Assembly (NCBI GenBank): GCA_009844085.1
Contig: VYCF01000073.1
Span: 1 to 64,000, forward strand
Direction of reading: 5' to 3'
Origin: Gammaproteobacteria bacterium
Lineage (GTDB): Bacteria; Pseudomonadota; Gammaproteobacteria; Pseudomonadales; Pseudohongiellaceae
Length of the DNA stretch: 64,000 bases
The position numbers and the translations under genes are program-made. The notes under the pieces were generated by a model. It searched no databases. It was not told the origin of the DNA and saw only the letters and a program-made list of their open reading frames with translations. Of the stretch, positions 10,179 to 17,961 are shown piece after piece. Position 1 is the stretch's first letter, and every line of letters starts with the position of its first letter.

Positions 10179-10379
10179 ATGCAGACACCTGAATGGGAAG
10201 ACAACGACAGCCTTGAGCCAGTCGAACAACAGCCGATAGCGGAGACGGCCTCCAGGTCATCGACCCGCGACAAGGTGCGCATTCTGGAATTGCGCCGGCG
10301 GCTGGAAGAACGGCTGGACAGCAAGCGCATCGAAATGGAATACGGTTCCGACTACCTGGACGACGAGTCAATCCAGTAG
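10179..10379 (+). CDS. Small charged protein, 66 residues
   Basis: A short, highly charged protein. The acidic N-terminal half is followed by an alpha-helical RILELRRRLEERLDSKR segment and an acidic tail. It faintly resembles the short PA3496-type proteins of pseudomonads (an ExRLEExR helix), but I would not assign it on that basis. The start ATG follows GATTTGGGGGGCAAATC, a weak ribosome site. Repeat-rich non-coding DNA begins directly after its stop codon. It is probably a real gene because of codon use and compositional order. Confidence 0.5.
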   Translation: MQTPEWEDNDSLEPVEQQPIAETASRSSTRDKVRILELRRRLEERLDSKRIEMEYGSDYLDDESIQ

Positions 10380-10601
10380 GGTGAGGCCCGGTCGGCGCAG
10401 CCGACAAAGAGCAACGCTCTTTGAGGGCCGAACGACTTGCCATGGATGGCAAGGCTGGGGGTAGTCGAAGCCACTAAGTCGCGCCAGGGATGGCATGTAC
10501 TACCTGTCAGAATCCCGAAAGAGATTCTGCGATTCTGCTTTGACGCTGGCAGCATCCCAAGTATGATTGTCCGACGTGGACAGTCACGAGGGATTTGCGT
10601 C
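10380..10601. other. Structured leader region before the Anbu gene
   Basis: 222 bp without a gene but packed with secondary structure. An outer GGCCC/GGGCC pair (10385-10389, 10425-10429) encloses two hairpins: GTCGGC/GCCGAC (10391-10405) and AAAGAGC/GCTCTTT (10406-10422). A hairpin at 10436-10453 (CTTGCCATGGATGGCAAG) has an ATGGAT loop. A second GGA loop sits at 10483-10494 (GCC-AGGGAT-GGC). The string TCGAAGCCAC at 10465-10474 is shared with the repeat borders at 22826 and 42835. A degenerate piece of the REP-like repeat lies at about 10520-10535. It would be transcribed as the 3' end of the 66-residue gene or the 5' leader of Anbu. Confidence 0.6.
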
Positions 10602-11378
10602 ATGACTTATTGCGTCGCCGTTTCGCTGGACTCCGGAATGGCATTCTGCTCCGATTCGCTGACTCACGCGGGCATCGACCAGGTTTCCACCTATAGCAAG
10701 ATGTTCTGCCACGGCGTCAAGGGCGAAAGGCAATTCGTCATCCTGAGCGCCGGCAATCTGGCAACCAGCCAGGGCGTCATGGCAAAACTCAAGGCCGATA
10801 TCCGCAAGGGCGCCAGCATCACGCTCGACAACGTGAACAGCGTCACCGAGGCGGCGGACTACCTCGGCGACGTCAGCCTCGAACAGCAGGAAAGGCGCAA
10901 GACCGAGGGGGCCAACTTCGAAGCGAGTTTCATCCTCGGCGGGCAGATCAGGGGCAGGAAGCACCGCGTCATCCTGGTCTACCCGGAAGGCAATCACATC
11001 ACAACTTCAAAGGACACGCCCTATCTGCAGATCGGCGAAAGCAAGTACGGCAAGCCGATTCTCGACCGGATTCTGAAACCCTCGCTCGATCTGGCCACGG
11101 CGGCGCAATGTCTGCTGATCTCGATGGATTCCACCATGAAGAGCAATCGCGGCGTGGGACCGCCGATCGAATTGCTGCTCTATCGCAGTGACAGCCTCTC
11201 GCTCGACCATCACCACCGTTTCGAGCCCGAAAGCGATTTTCTGCGCGATCTGCGCCAGGGTTGGGACAATGCCCTCAAGAACGCGTTCCGGCAGATGCCG
11301 CCCCTGAGCTGGGCGGCGAACTGGGACAACCCGGGTCATGAACGACCAGTTCATGGACAAATTGAAGCTTCCCGATAG
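10602..11378 (+). CDS. Anbu, proteasome-type Ntn hydrolase
   Basis: 258-residue homologue of Anbu (COG3484), the bacterial relative of proteasome beta subunits and HslV. After removal of the initiator Met, the nucleophile is Thr2 (MTYCVAV). Asp18 (FCSDSLTHAG) and Lys33 (STYSKM) fit the Thr/Asp/Lys catalytic set. The ATG at 10602 is chosen because the active-site threonine must be N-terminal; an upstream ATG at 10437 in frame would bury it. Downstream on the opposite strand are a metallopeptidase, an alpha-E protein and an ATP-grasp protein, the known companions of Anbu. Its 3' end overlaps the convergent metallopeptidase gene by 104 bp. Physiological substrate is unknown. Confidence 0.93.
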   Translation: MTYCVAVSLDSGMAFCSDSLTHAGIDQVSTYSKMFCHGVKGERQFVILSAGNLATSQGVMAKLKADIRKGASITLDNVNSVTEAADYLGDVSLEQQERRKTEGANFEASFILGGQIRGRKHRVILVYPEGNHITTSKDTPYLQIGESKYGKPILDRILKPSLDLATAAQCLLISMDSTMKSNRGVGPPIELLLYRSDSLSLDHHHRFEPESDFLRDLRQGWDNALKNAFRQMPPLSWAANWDNPGHERPVHGQIEASR

Positions 11379-12336
11379 TCGCTTCCGAAAGCACGAAGGG
11401 ATAAGCGTCTTCCAGCCCCATGCTGCGATTCAGTGAATTGAGCAGAGTCGTCAGTTCCGACCATTTCTGCAGCAGGTCCTCGAGACTGTCGAAGTGATCC
11501 GAGCCCTGGGGCAGACCGTAAAATCCAGCCGTCTCGAGGGTGTCGGTCATATGCAGGTAATGCGCCCATATTTCGGCCCAGTCCTCGAGCGGATGCGACT
11601 GGGCGTAGGCACTGATGAAATCCGGATCCCGTATCCGGGGCCCTGAATAGTAGCGCTCAAGCGCGGCGTCGTAATCCTGCCTATCGTCGCCGAACAGATC
11701 CCGAAATCGCGCGATACGCTTTTCTCCGTCGATCAGCAGGCGAAAATAATAGTGTCCGCTTTCGTGTCGGAAATGCCCGAGCAACGTTCGATACAACTCG
11801 CCGGCATGCCGGCGCTCCATTTCGCGCCGCATATTGTCGGCTTCCGTCACGTTTATGGTCACCACGCCTTCGCTATGGCCGGTATAAACGTGTTCTTCGG
11901 CCACCCGGGGATTGGAGCGCCTGTCCTCGATGAAGCGGAAGGCAAGCCCGTGTTCGGATTCGTGCTTGCCGGTTACGGGCAGGTTCAATTGCAGGAGTCC
12001 GAAGATCAGGCGCCGCTTGGCGTGTTCGAGTTGTTTCCACCAAAGCAGGCGGTCACTGTCGACGAGGTCGGGAATCGTCTGGTTCAGGCTACAGGAAAGA
12101 CAGTACTCCTTGCCGGCATCGCCCACGATCCAGTTGCAGACGCCGAAATCGACGCCGTTGCGGCACAGGGGGCCGGCTTCGCTTTGCGGTGCTTTTTGAG
12201 ACCCTGGCCCCGTCGCCGTGCTCAGGCGCAGCATCCGGCGCGACCACGGATCGTAACCGACCCGGCTGCCGCAGCGCAGACAGGTCGTGTTCTCGAAGAA
12301 CAGCGTCTGGCCGCAACCGCATTTGAAGTCGATCAT
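11275..12336 (-). CDS. Putative zinc-binding metallopeptidase (COG4307-like)
   Basis: 353 residues. The N-terminal zinc-ribbon-like segment has CGCGQTLFFENTTCLRCG, followed by a second cysteine pair region (CNWIV to CLSC). The catalytic HExxH is HESGH in FRHESGHYYFRL, and a downstream Glu/His region follows. The family is found with Anbu, alpha-E and ATP-grasp genes. A peptidase role is family inference. The gene is 15 bp downstream of the alpha-E gene and overlaps the convergent Anbu gene tail to tail. Its last residues (after about 335, Ser/Pro/Ala-rich) lie in the overlap and look unconserved, as if a stop codon had been lost. Confidence 0.88.
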   Translation of the reverse strand: MIDFKCGCGQTLFFENTTCLRCGSRVGYDPWSRRMLRLSTATGPGSQKAPQSEAGPLCRNGVDFGVCNWIVGDAGKEYCLSCSLNQTIPDLVDSDRLLWWKQLEHAKRRLIFGLLQLNLPVTGKHESEHGLAFRFIEDRRSNPRVAEEHVYTGHSEGVVTINVTEADNMRREMERRHAGELYRTLLGHFRHESGHYYFRLLIDGEKRIARFRDLFGDDRQDYDAALERYYSGPRIRDPDFISAYAQSHPLEDWAEIWAHYLHMTDTLETAGFYGLPQGSDHFDSLEDLLQKWSELTTLLNSLNRSMGLEDAYPFVLSEATIGKLQFVHELVVHDPGCPSSPPSSGAASAGTRS

Positions 12337-12351
12337 GACCGGATTCCTGCT

Positions 12352-13299
12352 TCAGTTCCGCGGTGAGAACCAGGTATGGGTGATGGCGTTGTGGATCGCG
12401 GCGAACTTGATCTGGAGCCTGTCGATGTAATCCGTCAGTCCTTCCTCTATCAAGTCGGCCACCTGCGACTGCATCACGTGCCGCCGCGCCTCGTCGACCA
12501 GGCCCGCGACTTCTTCGTTCTTGGGCAGTTTCGACAGGACCTTGCTGATCGTGGTCAGGTTGTGGATCGCGGCCCGGGGAAACTCCTCGTCCTGCAGGAG
12601 GAAGCGAACCACGTCCTCGCCGTTGACGCGCCGGCGCACGTGCTGGCGATACATCTGGTAGGCGCTTTGCGAACGCAGCACACTCATCCAGAGAATGCCT
12701 TCATAGGGTTCGGGAAATCTCGGCGCGACCGAGCCCTTGCCCGGATGCGTGAACAACTTGCGGGCGCCGACGTCGACGATGCGCGTCACCATGTCCGCGC
12801 GTTCCAGCGCACGGCCCATGCGCACGAAGGTATAGCCGGAGTCCCGGCTCATGGCGCCCGCCAGCATGCCGAAAATCTGTTGTGCGCTTTCAATCGTGTG
12901 TTCGAGCATCTCGTTGCGCGCGCTGCGGACAGCGGCGCTGTCGGCGGCGGACTGGGCGTAGTAGTGCAGATCGTTGATACGCTCGAAGGCCTCGGTGGGC
13001 ATGACTTCCCGCGTCGTGCGGGCGTTTTCGCGCGCCATCGACAACATGCTGCAAATCGATGCGTCGCAATCGTCGGCGATGAGGAACTGCGCCAGATTGC
13101 TTTCGGTGGCGATGTTGTAGCGCGTGGCGAACAGTTCCGTGGTGCCGGTAATGCGCACCAGGGCCCGCCAGCCGAGCTTTGTTCGTCCCGGCAGGTCGAG
13201 CAGCAGATTCGAGAACACGTTGAGCAGGCGCGCGGTATTCTCCACCCGCTCCAGATAGCGCGCCTGCCAGTAAATCCGTTCCGCTACTCTCGAAAGCAT
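12352..13299 (-). CDS. Alpha-E domain protein
   Basis: 315-residue, all-helical alpha-E protein, starting MLSRVAERIYWQARYLERVENTARLLN. Alpha-E proteins occur with circularly permuted ATP-grasp proteins, transglutaminase-like proteases and Anbu, in loci proposed to make and break a peptide-like product. The start codon at 13299 shares one base with the stop codon of the upstream ATP-grasp gene (TGATG), so translation is coupled. A much longer frame reading through the ATP-grasp gene is a shadow. Biochemical activity of alpha-E is unknown. Confidence 0.92.
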   Translation of the reverse strand: MLSRVAERIYWQARYLERVENTARLLNVFSNLLLDLPGRTKLGWRALVRITGTTELFATRYNIATESNLAQFLIADDCDASICSMLSMARENARTTREVMPTEAFERINDLHYYAQSAADSAAVRSARNEMLEHTIESAQQIFGMLAGAMSRDSGYTFVRMGRALERADMVTRIVDVGARKLFTHPGKGSVAPRFPEPYEGILWMSVLRSQSAYQMYRQHVRRRVNGEDVVRFLLQDEEFPRAAIHNLTTISKVLSKLPKNEEVAGLVDEARRHVMQSQVADLIEEGLTDYIDRLQIKFAAIHNAITHTWFSPRN

Positions 13300-14738
13300 C
13301 AGCCCATTACCACCCAGGTGTCCTTGCTGCCGCCGCCCTGGGAGGAATTGACCACATAACTGCCTTTCACCAGCGCCACCCGGGTCAGGCCGCCGGGAGT
13401 CACATAACTGTCCGCCGCCTGCAAAATGAACGGGCGCAGATCGACATGCCGCGGTTCCGCGGCTTTCTCGCCGAGAATCGGCACCGTGGAAAGCGAAATC
13501 AGCGGCTGGCCGAGATAATTGCGCGGATTGTCCTTGATCTTGCGCGCAAACTCCTCGCGTTCGGCCACGCTGGCCTGGGGACCCATCAACATGCCGTAGC
13601 CGCCCGATTCGTTGGCGGGCTTGACGACGAGCTTGTCGAGGTTGGCGAGAACGTGCTGTCTTTCCTTGTCCTTGAAACAGCGGTAACTCGGCACGTTGGG
13701 CAGGATCGGATCCTCGTCGAGGTAATACTTGATGAATTCGGGCACATAGGTATAGACGATCTTGTCGTCCGCGACGCCCGCACCCGGCGCGTTGGCCAGG
13801 GAGACGTTGCCCTTGACCCATGCCTTGAACAGGCCGGGCACACCGAGCATCGATTCGGGATTGAACACGGCCGGGTCGAGGAACATGTCGTCGATACGCC
13901 GATAGATCACGTCGACCTGGGACAGGCCGCCGATGTTGCGCATGTAGACGCGGTCGTTCTCGACGACGAGGTCGCTGCCTTCGACGAGTTCGGCGCCCAT
14001 GCGCTGGGCGAGATACGAATGTTCGAAATAGGCGGAATTGTAGATTCCCGGCGTCAGCACCACGATTTCGGGAAACGCCTGCCGGCGCGGCGACAGCGAG
14101 GCAAGCATGTCGAACAGTTCCTGCGGATACTCTGTCACGGGCTCGATGTCGTAATTCTCGAACAACTCGGGAAAGACGCGCTTGGTGACGCGGCGGTTCT
14201 CGAGCATGTAGGACACGCCCGAAGGCACCCGCAAGTTGTCTTCCAGCACCATGAACCGGCCATGCTCGTCGCGAATCAGGTCGGTGCCGCAGATATGAGC
14301 CCAGACGCCGTAACGCGGCTCGATGCCGAGGCATTGGGGCCGGAAATTGACCGAATCGAGGATCAGTTCCGGGTCGATGATCTTGTCCTTGAAGACCTTT
14401 TGCCCGTTGTAGACATCGTTGATGAAACAGTTCAACGCGCGTACGCGTTGTTCGAGGCCGCGGCGGGTTACCTCCCATTCCCGGGCCGGAATCACCCGCG
14501 GTATGAGATCGAAGGGCCACTCCCGGTCGATATTCTGGCCGTCGCTGTAGACCGTGAAGGAAATGCCCATGGTCTTGATGGCGAGCCGGGCGGCCAGCTT
14601 CTTTTCGTCGAGATCCTTGCGGTCGAGCGACTCCAGGTAGGCGGCAAGTTGCTGCGCCGTCGGCCGGGGCGCGCCCGGCCGCTCGATCATTTCATCGTGA
14701 AAGGCTCCGGGATCATATGTCTGCCAGTCGATCTGCAA
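13299..14738 (-). CDS. Circularly permuted ATP-grasp type 2 protein
   Basis: 479-residue member of the circularly permuted ATP-grasp family, the usual partner of alpha-E proteins. Recognisable segments are TMGISFTVYSDGQNIDREWPF, the DLIPRVIPAREW region, the VLEDNLRVPSGVSYM motif, and the ATP-binding GGYGMLMGP. These enzymes are predicted to form amide bonds by way of an acyl-phosphate. The start MQIDWQTYDPGAFHDEM is typical. It lies 19 bp downstream of an aldo/keto reductase gene and overlaps the alpha-E gene by one base. A transglutaminase-like gene, common in such loci, is not present in the window. Confidence 0.93.
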   Translation of the reverse strand: MQIDWQTYDPGAFHDEMIERPGAPRPTAQQLAAYLESLDRKDLDEKKLAARLAIKTMGISFTVYSDGQNIDREWPFDLIPRVIPAREWEVTRRGLEQRVRALNCFINDVYNGQKVFKDKIIDPELILDSVNFRPQCLGIEPRYGVWAHICGTDLIRDEHGRFMVLEDNLRVPSGVSYMLENRRVTKRVFPELFENYDIEPVTEYPQELFDMLASLSPRRQAFPEIVVLTPGIYNSAYFEHSYLAQRMGAELVEGSDLVVENDRVYMRNIGGLSQVDVIYRRIDDMFLDPAVFNPESMLGVPGLFKAWVKGNVSLANAPGAGVADDKIVYTYVPEFIKYYLDEDPILPNVPSYRCFKDKERQHVLANLDKLVVKPANESGGYGMLMGPQASVAEREEFARKIKDNPRNYLGQPLISLSTVPILGEKAAEPRHVDLRPFILQAADSYVTPGGLTRVALVKGSYVVNSSQGGGSKDTWVVMG

Positions 14739-14757
14739 GGAGTGCTCCTCGTCGGGA

Positions 14758-15774
14758 CTAACCCATGGGATAGGGAAATTGCCGATGCACTTCGTCGCAG
14801 GCGGCCTTGACCTCTTCCGACAGTTCGATGTCGAGCGCCGCCAGGGAATCGTCGAGTTGATCGGCGGTGCGTGCGCCGATGATCGTGGACGCGACGAAAT
14901 CGAACTCCATACTCCAGCGCGTCGCCAGCGTCACCGGCGACAGGCCCGCATCCCGGGCGATCTCGACGTATTTCGCGGTCGAGGCCAGGGTGCCCTCGTT
15001 GACGAAGCGACGCGCCATCGCCTGCTGGCGCGGGTTACTGCTCTCGTAGTCGCCGAAACGGGTGTTCGGCGGCGACTTGCCGTCGTTGTATTTGCCGCTG
15101 AGTACGCCGCCGCCGATCGGCGAATAAGGCAGCAGCGAGACTTTCTCGTTACGGCAGACCTGAGCCAGTTCGTCGAGAAAGCGGCGATGCAGCAGGGAGA
15201 AATTGTTCTGGATCGATTCGAACCGGGCCAGGCCTTCGTATTCGGCGATCATGTTGCTCTTGGTCAGGCCGTAACTCGTCTCGTTCGACGTTCCCAGGTA
15301 GCGCACCTTGCCCGATTCGACGAGGCGGTCGAGAGCGGCCATGGATTCTTCCATCGGCACGATGGGGTCGGGCCAATGCACCTGGTAGAGATCGATGTAA
15401 TCGACGTCCATGCGGCGCAGGCTGCCTTCCACGGCGCGCTCGATGTGATGGCGGTCGACGGCGGTCATGCCGTGACGGATCGGCGGTACGAACCAGCCGC
15501 CCGCCGCGCCGGCGACCTTGGTGGCGACGATCACGGCGTCCCGCGGCTTCTGCTTCAGCCATTCGCCGAAAATCTCTTCGGTCAGGCCGGCGAGTTCGGC
15601 CGTCGGCGGCACCGGATAAGCCTCCGCCGTATCGAAAAAGTTGATCCCCCTGTCAAAGGACTTGTCGAGAATCCGGAATGACTCGGCCTTGTCGCTCCAG
15701 GTTCCGAAACTCATTGTGCCCATGCAAATAGGCGTCACCCGAAGGCCGCTCCGGCCAACGTATCTGTATTCCAT
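14758..15774 (-). CDS. Aldo/keto reductase
   Basis: 338-residue NADPH-dependent (beta/alpha)8-barrel oxidoreductase. The N-terminus YRYVGRSGLRVTPICMGTMSFG is typical. The catalytic tetrad is visible as Asp in FFDTAEAYP, Tyr in the same motif, Lys in VIVATKVAG, and His in YQVHWPDP. It resembles the YajO/Tas-like group that reduces aldehydes. It is on the same strand as the ATP-grasp gene (19-bp gap) and the VOC-protein gene upstream (39-bp gap), but functional linkage is not evident. Confidence 0.93.
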   Translation of the reverse strand: MEYRYVGRSGLRVTPICMGTMSFGTWSDKAESFRILDKSFDRGINFFDTAEAYPVPPTAELAGLTEEIFGEWLKQKPRDAVIVATKVAGAAGGWFVPPIRHGMTAVDRHHIERAVEGSLRRMDVDYIDLYQVHWPDPIVPMEESMAALDRLVESGKVRYLGTSNETSYGLTKSNMIAEYEGLARFESIQNNFSLLHRRFLDELAQVCRNEKVSLLPYSPIGGGVLSGKYNDGKSPPNTRFGDYESSNPRQQAMARRFVNEGTLASTAKYVEIARDAGLSPVTLATRWSMEFDFVASTIIGARTADQLDDSLAALDIELSEEVKAACDEVHRQFPYPMG

Positions 15775-15813
15775 GTTGCTTCCTTGGTTATTGATTCAAA
15801 AACGAATTGCTGA

Positions 15814-16884
15814 TCAGGCCAGTGGCGGACAATCTTCCCCGAGGTAACCCCCGCCCCCGCAATAGGACGGATCCTGCAATTGGATGAAGATGTTGTCCGG
15901 GTCGGAGAAGTACACTTCCGGCGTGCCGGTCTCGAATCCTCCCCGGTCAGGCATGCGCATGCTGACCCAATGCATCAGCGGCTGCGTGTCCGCCGGATCG
16001 CTGCGCGCGCTCAGCCCGTAATCCGTGAGCTGATTGAGAATGTCTCCGACATCGAAATTGTTCATGCTGAAACAGACATGGTGGATAAGCGCGGGATTCT
16101 GCGGCGGGCCTTCCTCGCTGGCGCCGGTATACATCAGGAACTGGAAACCGTCGCCGACGCCGACCACCGGCGCGTTGGGGCCCTGGTAGGCCTGGAACTC
16201 CTTGCCGAAGACCTGCCGGTGAAAATCGTTGGCGCGGCCGCGGTTAGCGGTGAAATTCGTGAAATGGTTGTAATCGACGAGTTGGAACATCCCTGCCGAG
16301 GGGGCCTGCTCGATCGCATTGCAGACATCGCCCAGGATACCGTTGCCGCCGCAGTCCATGGGCGAGGAAAGATGGTAGATCAGGCCTTCGACGTCCGCGA
16401 AGTAGAGCTCTCGTGTTCCGCCCTGCCTCTCCCGCACCCAGGAAGTCAGGCCAACCGACAGGCGGTCCGCGGGCGATTGCGGGCCGGGACCGGGCTCTAC
16501 GCCGAAAGCGCGCAATTGCTCCTGTACCGCGTCCACATCGAAATCGGCCACGCTCAGGCCCATGTGCGCGATCGACGGAGTCTCGCCGGGCTCGGCCGGG
16601 GCGATGGAGAAATAATGCGGACCTTCGCCTACGCGCAATACGACTTCGTCGCCCTGGCGCGCCTGGATCGGCGCCCCGAAAACGTCCTGGTAGAAGGCCA
16701 CCGAGCGCGCCACGTCGCTTGAGCGGATGCGGAAGCTGTGCAATTTCCGCACAGCCACCGAAGCCGGGCCGCTTTCCGTGGCGCAACTCATCGGCGCCAG
16801 CGCCAGCATGGGCATGGCTGCAAGCAGATTGCGGCGGCCGCGGGAGAAACCGATTGTCTTGCGGAAATTGCCTGTTCTGTTCAT
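15814..16884 (-). CDS. VOC-superfamily protein with Tat-like export signal
   Basis: 356 residues with two glyoxalase/bleomycin-resistance-like modules, at about residues 48-170 and 195-345. The N-terminus has a twin-arginine-like SRGRRNLLAAMPMLAL followed by APMSC, so export by Tat, possibly as a lipoprotein, is likely; the lipobox is weak. VOC proteins bind a metal and act as dioxygenases, isomerases or binding proteins; the reaction here is unknown. Family signatures include FRIRSSDVARSVAFYQDVF and LIHHVCFSMNNFDV. It lies 19 bp downstream of the secreted-protein gene, in the same run as the PQQ/cytochrome genes. Confidence 0.85.
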   Translation of the reverse strand: MNRTGNFRKTIGFSRGRRNLLAAMPMLALAPMSCATESGPASVAVRKLHSFRIRSSDVARSVAFYQDVFGAPIQARQGDEVVLRVGEGPHYFSIAPAEPGETPSIAHMGLSVADFDVDAVQEQLRAFGVEPGPGPQSPADRLSVGLTSWVRERQGGTRELYFADVEGLIYHLSSPMDCGGNGILGDVCNAIEQAPSAGMFQLVDYNHFTNFTANRGRANDFHRQVFGKEFQAYQGPNAPVVGVGDGFQFLMYTGASEEGPPQNPALIHHVCFSMNNFDVGDILNQLTDYGLSARSDPADTQPLMHWVSMRMPDRGGFETGTPEVYFSDPDNIFIQLQDPSYCGGGGYLGEDCPPLA

Positions 16885-16903
16885 GAGAATCTCCTCTCGG
16901 CGC

Positions 16904-17857
16904 TCACTCGGTCACCGTTACCGTCAGGTTCCGGTAAGTGAAAAGCGAACCGTCGCTGGCCACGCCGCGCAATACGTATTCTCCCGGTTCCGAGAAGGTT
17001 ACGGAGACTTCCCAATGGTTGTTCTCGGGCACCGGCGGAATGATGTAAGGCGGCGACCAGGGGGAATTGGCGTAGACCCTGCTGTCTGTGTAGGTCTTGA
17101 ATTGCACCGGGTCGAAGGTGACTTTTTCGGCTTCGCCCCGGTAGACGATCCAGGAAAAGCGCAGACCCGGCCCCGATGCGACCACGATGGAAGACGGCGT
17201 GCGGTAGATTTGCTCGGGCGAGCTTGGAATCGGGCGGTCGGCGCGGGCGGGCAGGTTGTCGGGATCGTTGGCGTAGACGTCGAGCGTAATCGGCTCTCCC
17301 ACCACGGCGCGGCGGAAATTGTCGCCCTGCACCTCGAGTTCGGGTGGGATATTGGTGCGCAAGGCATCGTCCAGGCTGCCGAAAGCGCCGCCGACTTCGG
17401 TCGAGATCACCTGTGGGTCGATGCGGTAATCCGGCTTGAGCGAGCCGTAGGCGCGGTTGGTCTGGCCCTGGGTGCGCAAGGTCCAGACGATTTCGTCGGT
17501 ATCGAAATTCTCGGGGACGTCGACGGTGAACAGAAAGGGATTGCGCCGCGGATAGAAATGCGTCGGCTGGCCCATGTCGGCCTCGGCCATGTCGAAGCTG
17601 TCGATGGTGAGATCGTCGAGTCCGCCTTCGCCGACATGGCTGAAATAGTTGTCCGGCCCGACCGGGATATCGAGTTGCTGCTCCCAGTTCGAATTCATGT
17701 AGCCGAAAAACAGCGTGTAGCCGCCCTGTTCCTCGTTGGGCCACCAGCCTTCGTACGCGGGCGAGACGATCTCGCCGCTCTTGACCATGAATCGCTGTTG
17801 GGCGAACCCGGTCTGCGCGACGGCAAACGCCAGTAATACAAGCAAAGCAGTTCTCAT
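16904..17857 (-). CDS. Secreted protein of unknown function, 317 residues
   Basis: A clear signal peptide (LLVLLAFAVAQTGFAQ) is followed by about 290 residues of probable beta-sandwich domains. The C-terminal segment (VSVTFSEPGEYVLRGVASDGSLFTYRNLTVTV) resembles PKD/Ig-like folds. I do not recognise a catalytic motif. It lies 104 bp downstream of the cytochrome c/PHM-like gene and 19 bp upstream of the VOC gene. By context it is a periplasmic or cell-surface accessory of the oxidation cluster; this is inference. Confidence 0.75.
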   Translation of the reverse strand: MRTALLVLLAFAVAQTGFAQQRFMVKSGEIVSPAYEGWWPNEEQGGYTLFFGYMNSNWEQQLDIPVGPDNYFSHVGEGGLDDLTIDSFDMAEADMGQPTHFYPRRNPFLFTVDVPENFDTDEIVWTLRTQGQTNRAYGSLKPDYRIDPQVISTEVGGAFGSLDDALRTNIPPELEVQGDNFRRAVVGEPITLDVYANDPDNLPARADRPIPSSPEQIYRTPSSIVVASGPGLRFSWIVYRGEAEKVTFDPVQFKTYTDSRVYANSPWSPPYIIPPVPENNHWEVSVTFSEPGEYVLRGVASDGSLFTYRNLTVTVTE

Positions 17858-17961
17858 GCGCGATTTCTCCGCAATCGGTCGAATTTCGAGAGACTTTCTA
17901 AAATTGTCGGTGGTTCAGGGAAGACGCGCGGGGGCGGCGCATGCGTCGCCCCCGCGGGTCG

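Noticed and set aside
8771..10330. 519-codon open frame opposite the acyl-CoA synthetase
   Set aside because: It is antisense to an intact gene with no domain of its own.
10406..10430. Possible intrinsic terminator after the 66-residue gene
   Set aside because: The AAAGAGC/GCTCTTT hairpin is followed by GAGGG, not a U-run, and it fits the larger folded region better.
10437..10601. N-terminal extension of Anbu from the upstream ATG
   Set aside because: It would bury the catalytic Thr2 and runs through the hairpin region.
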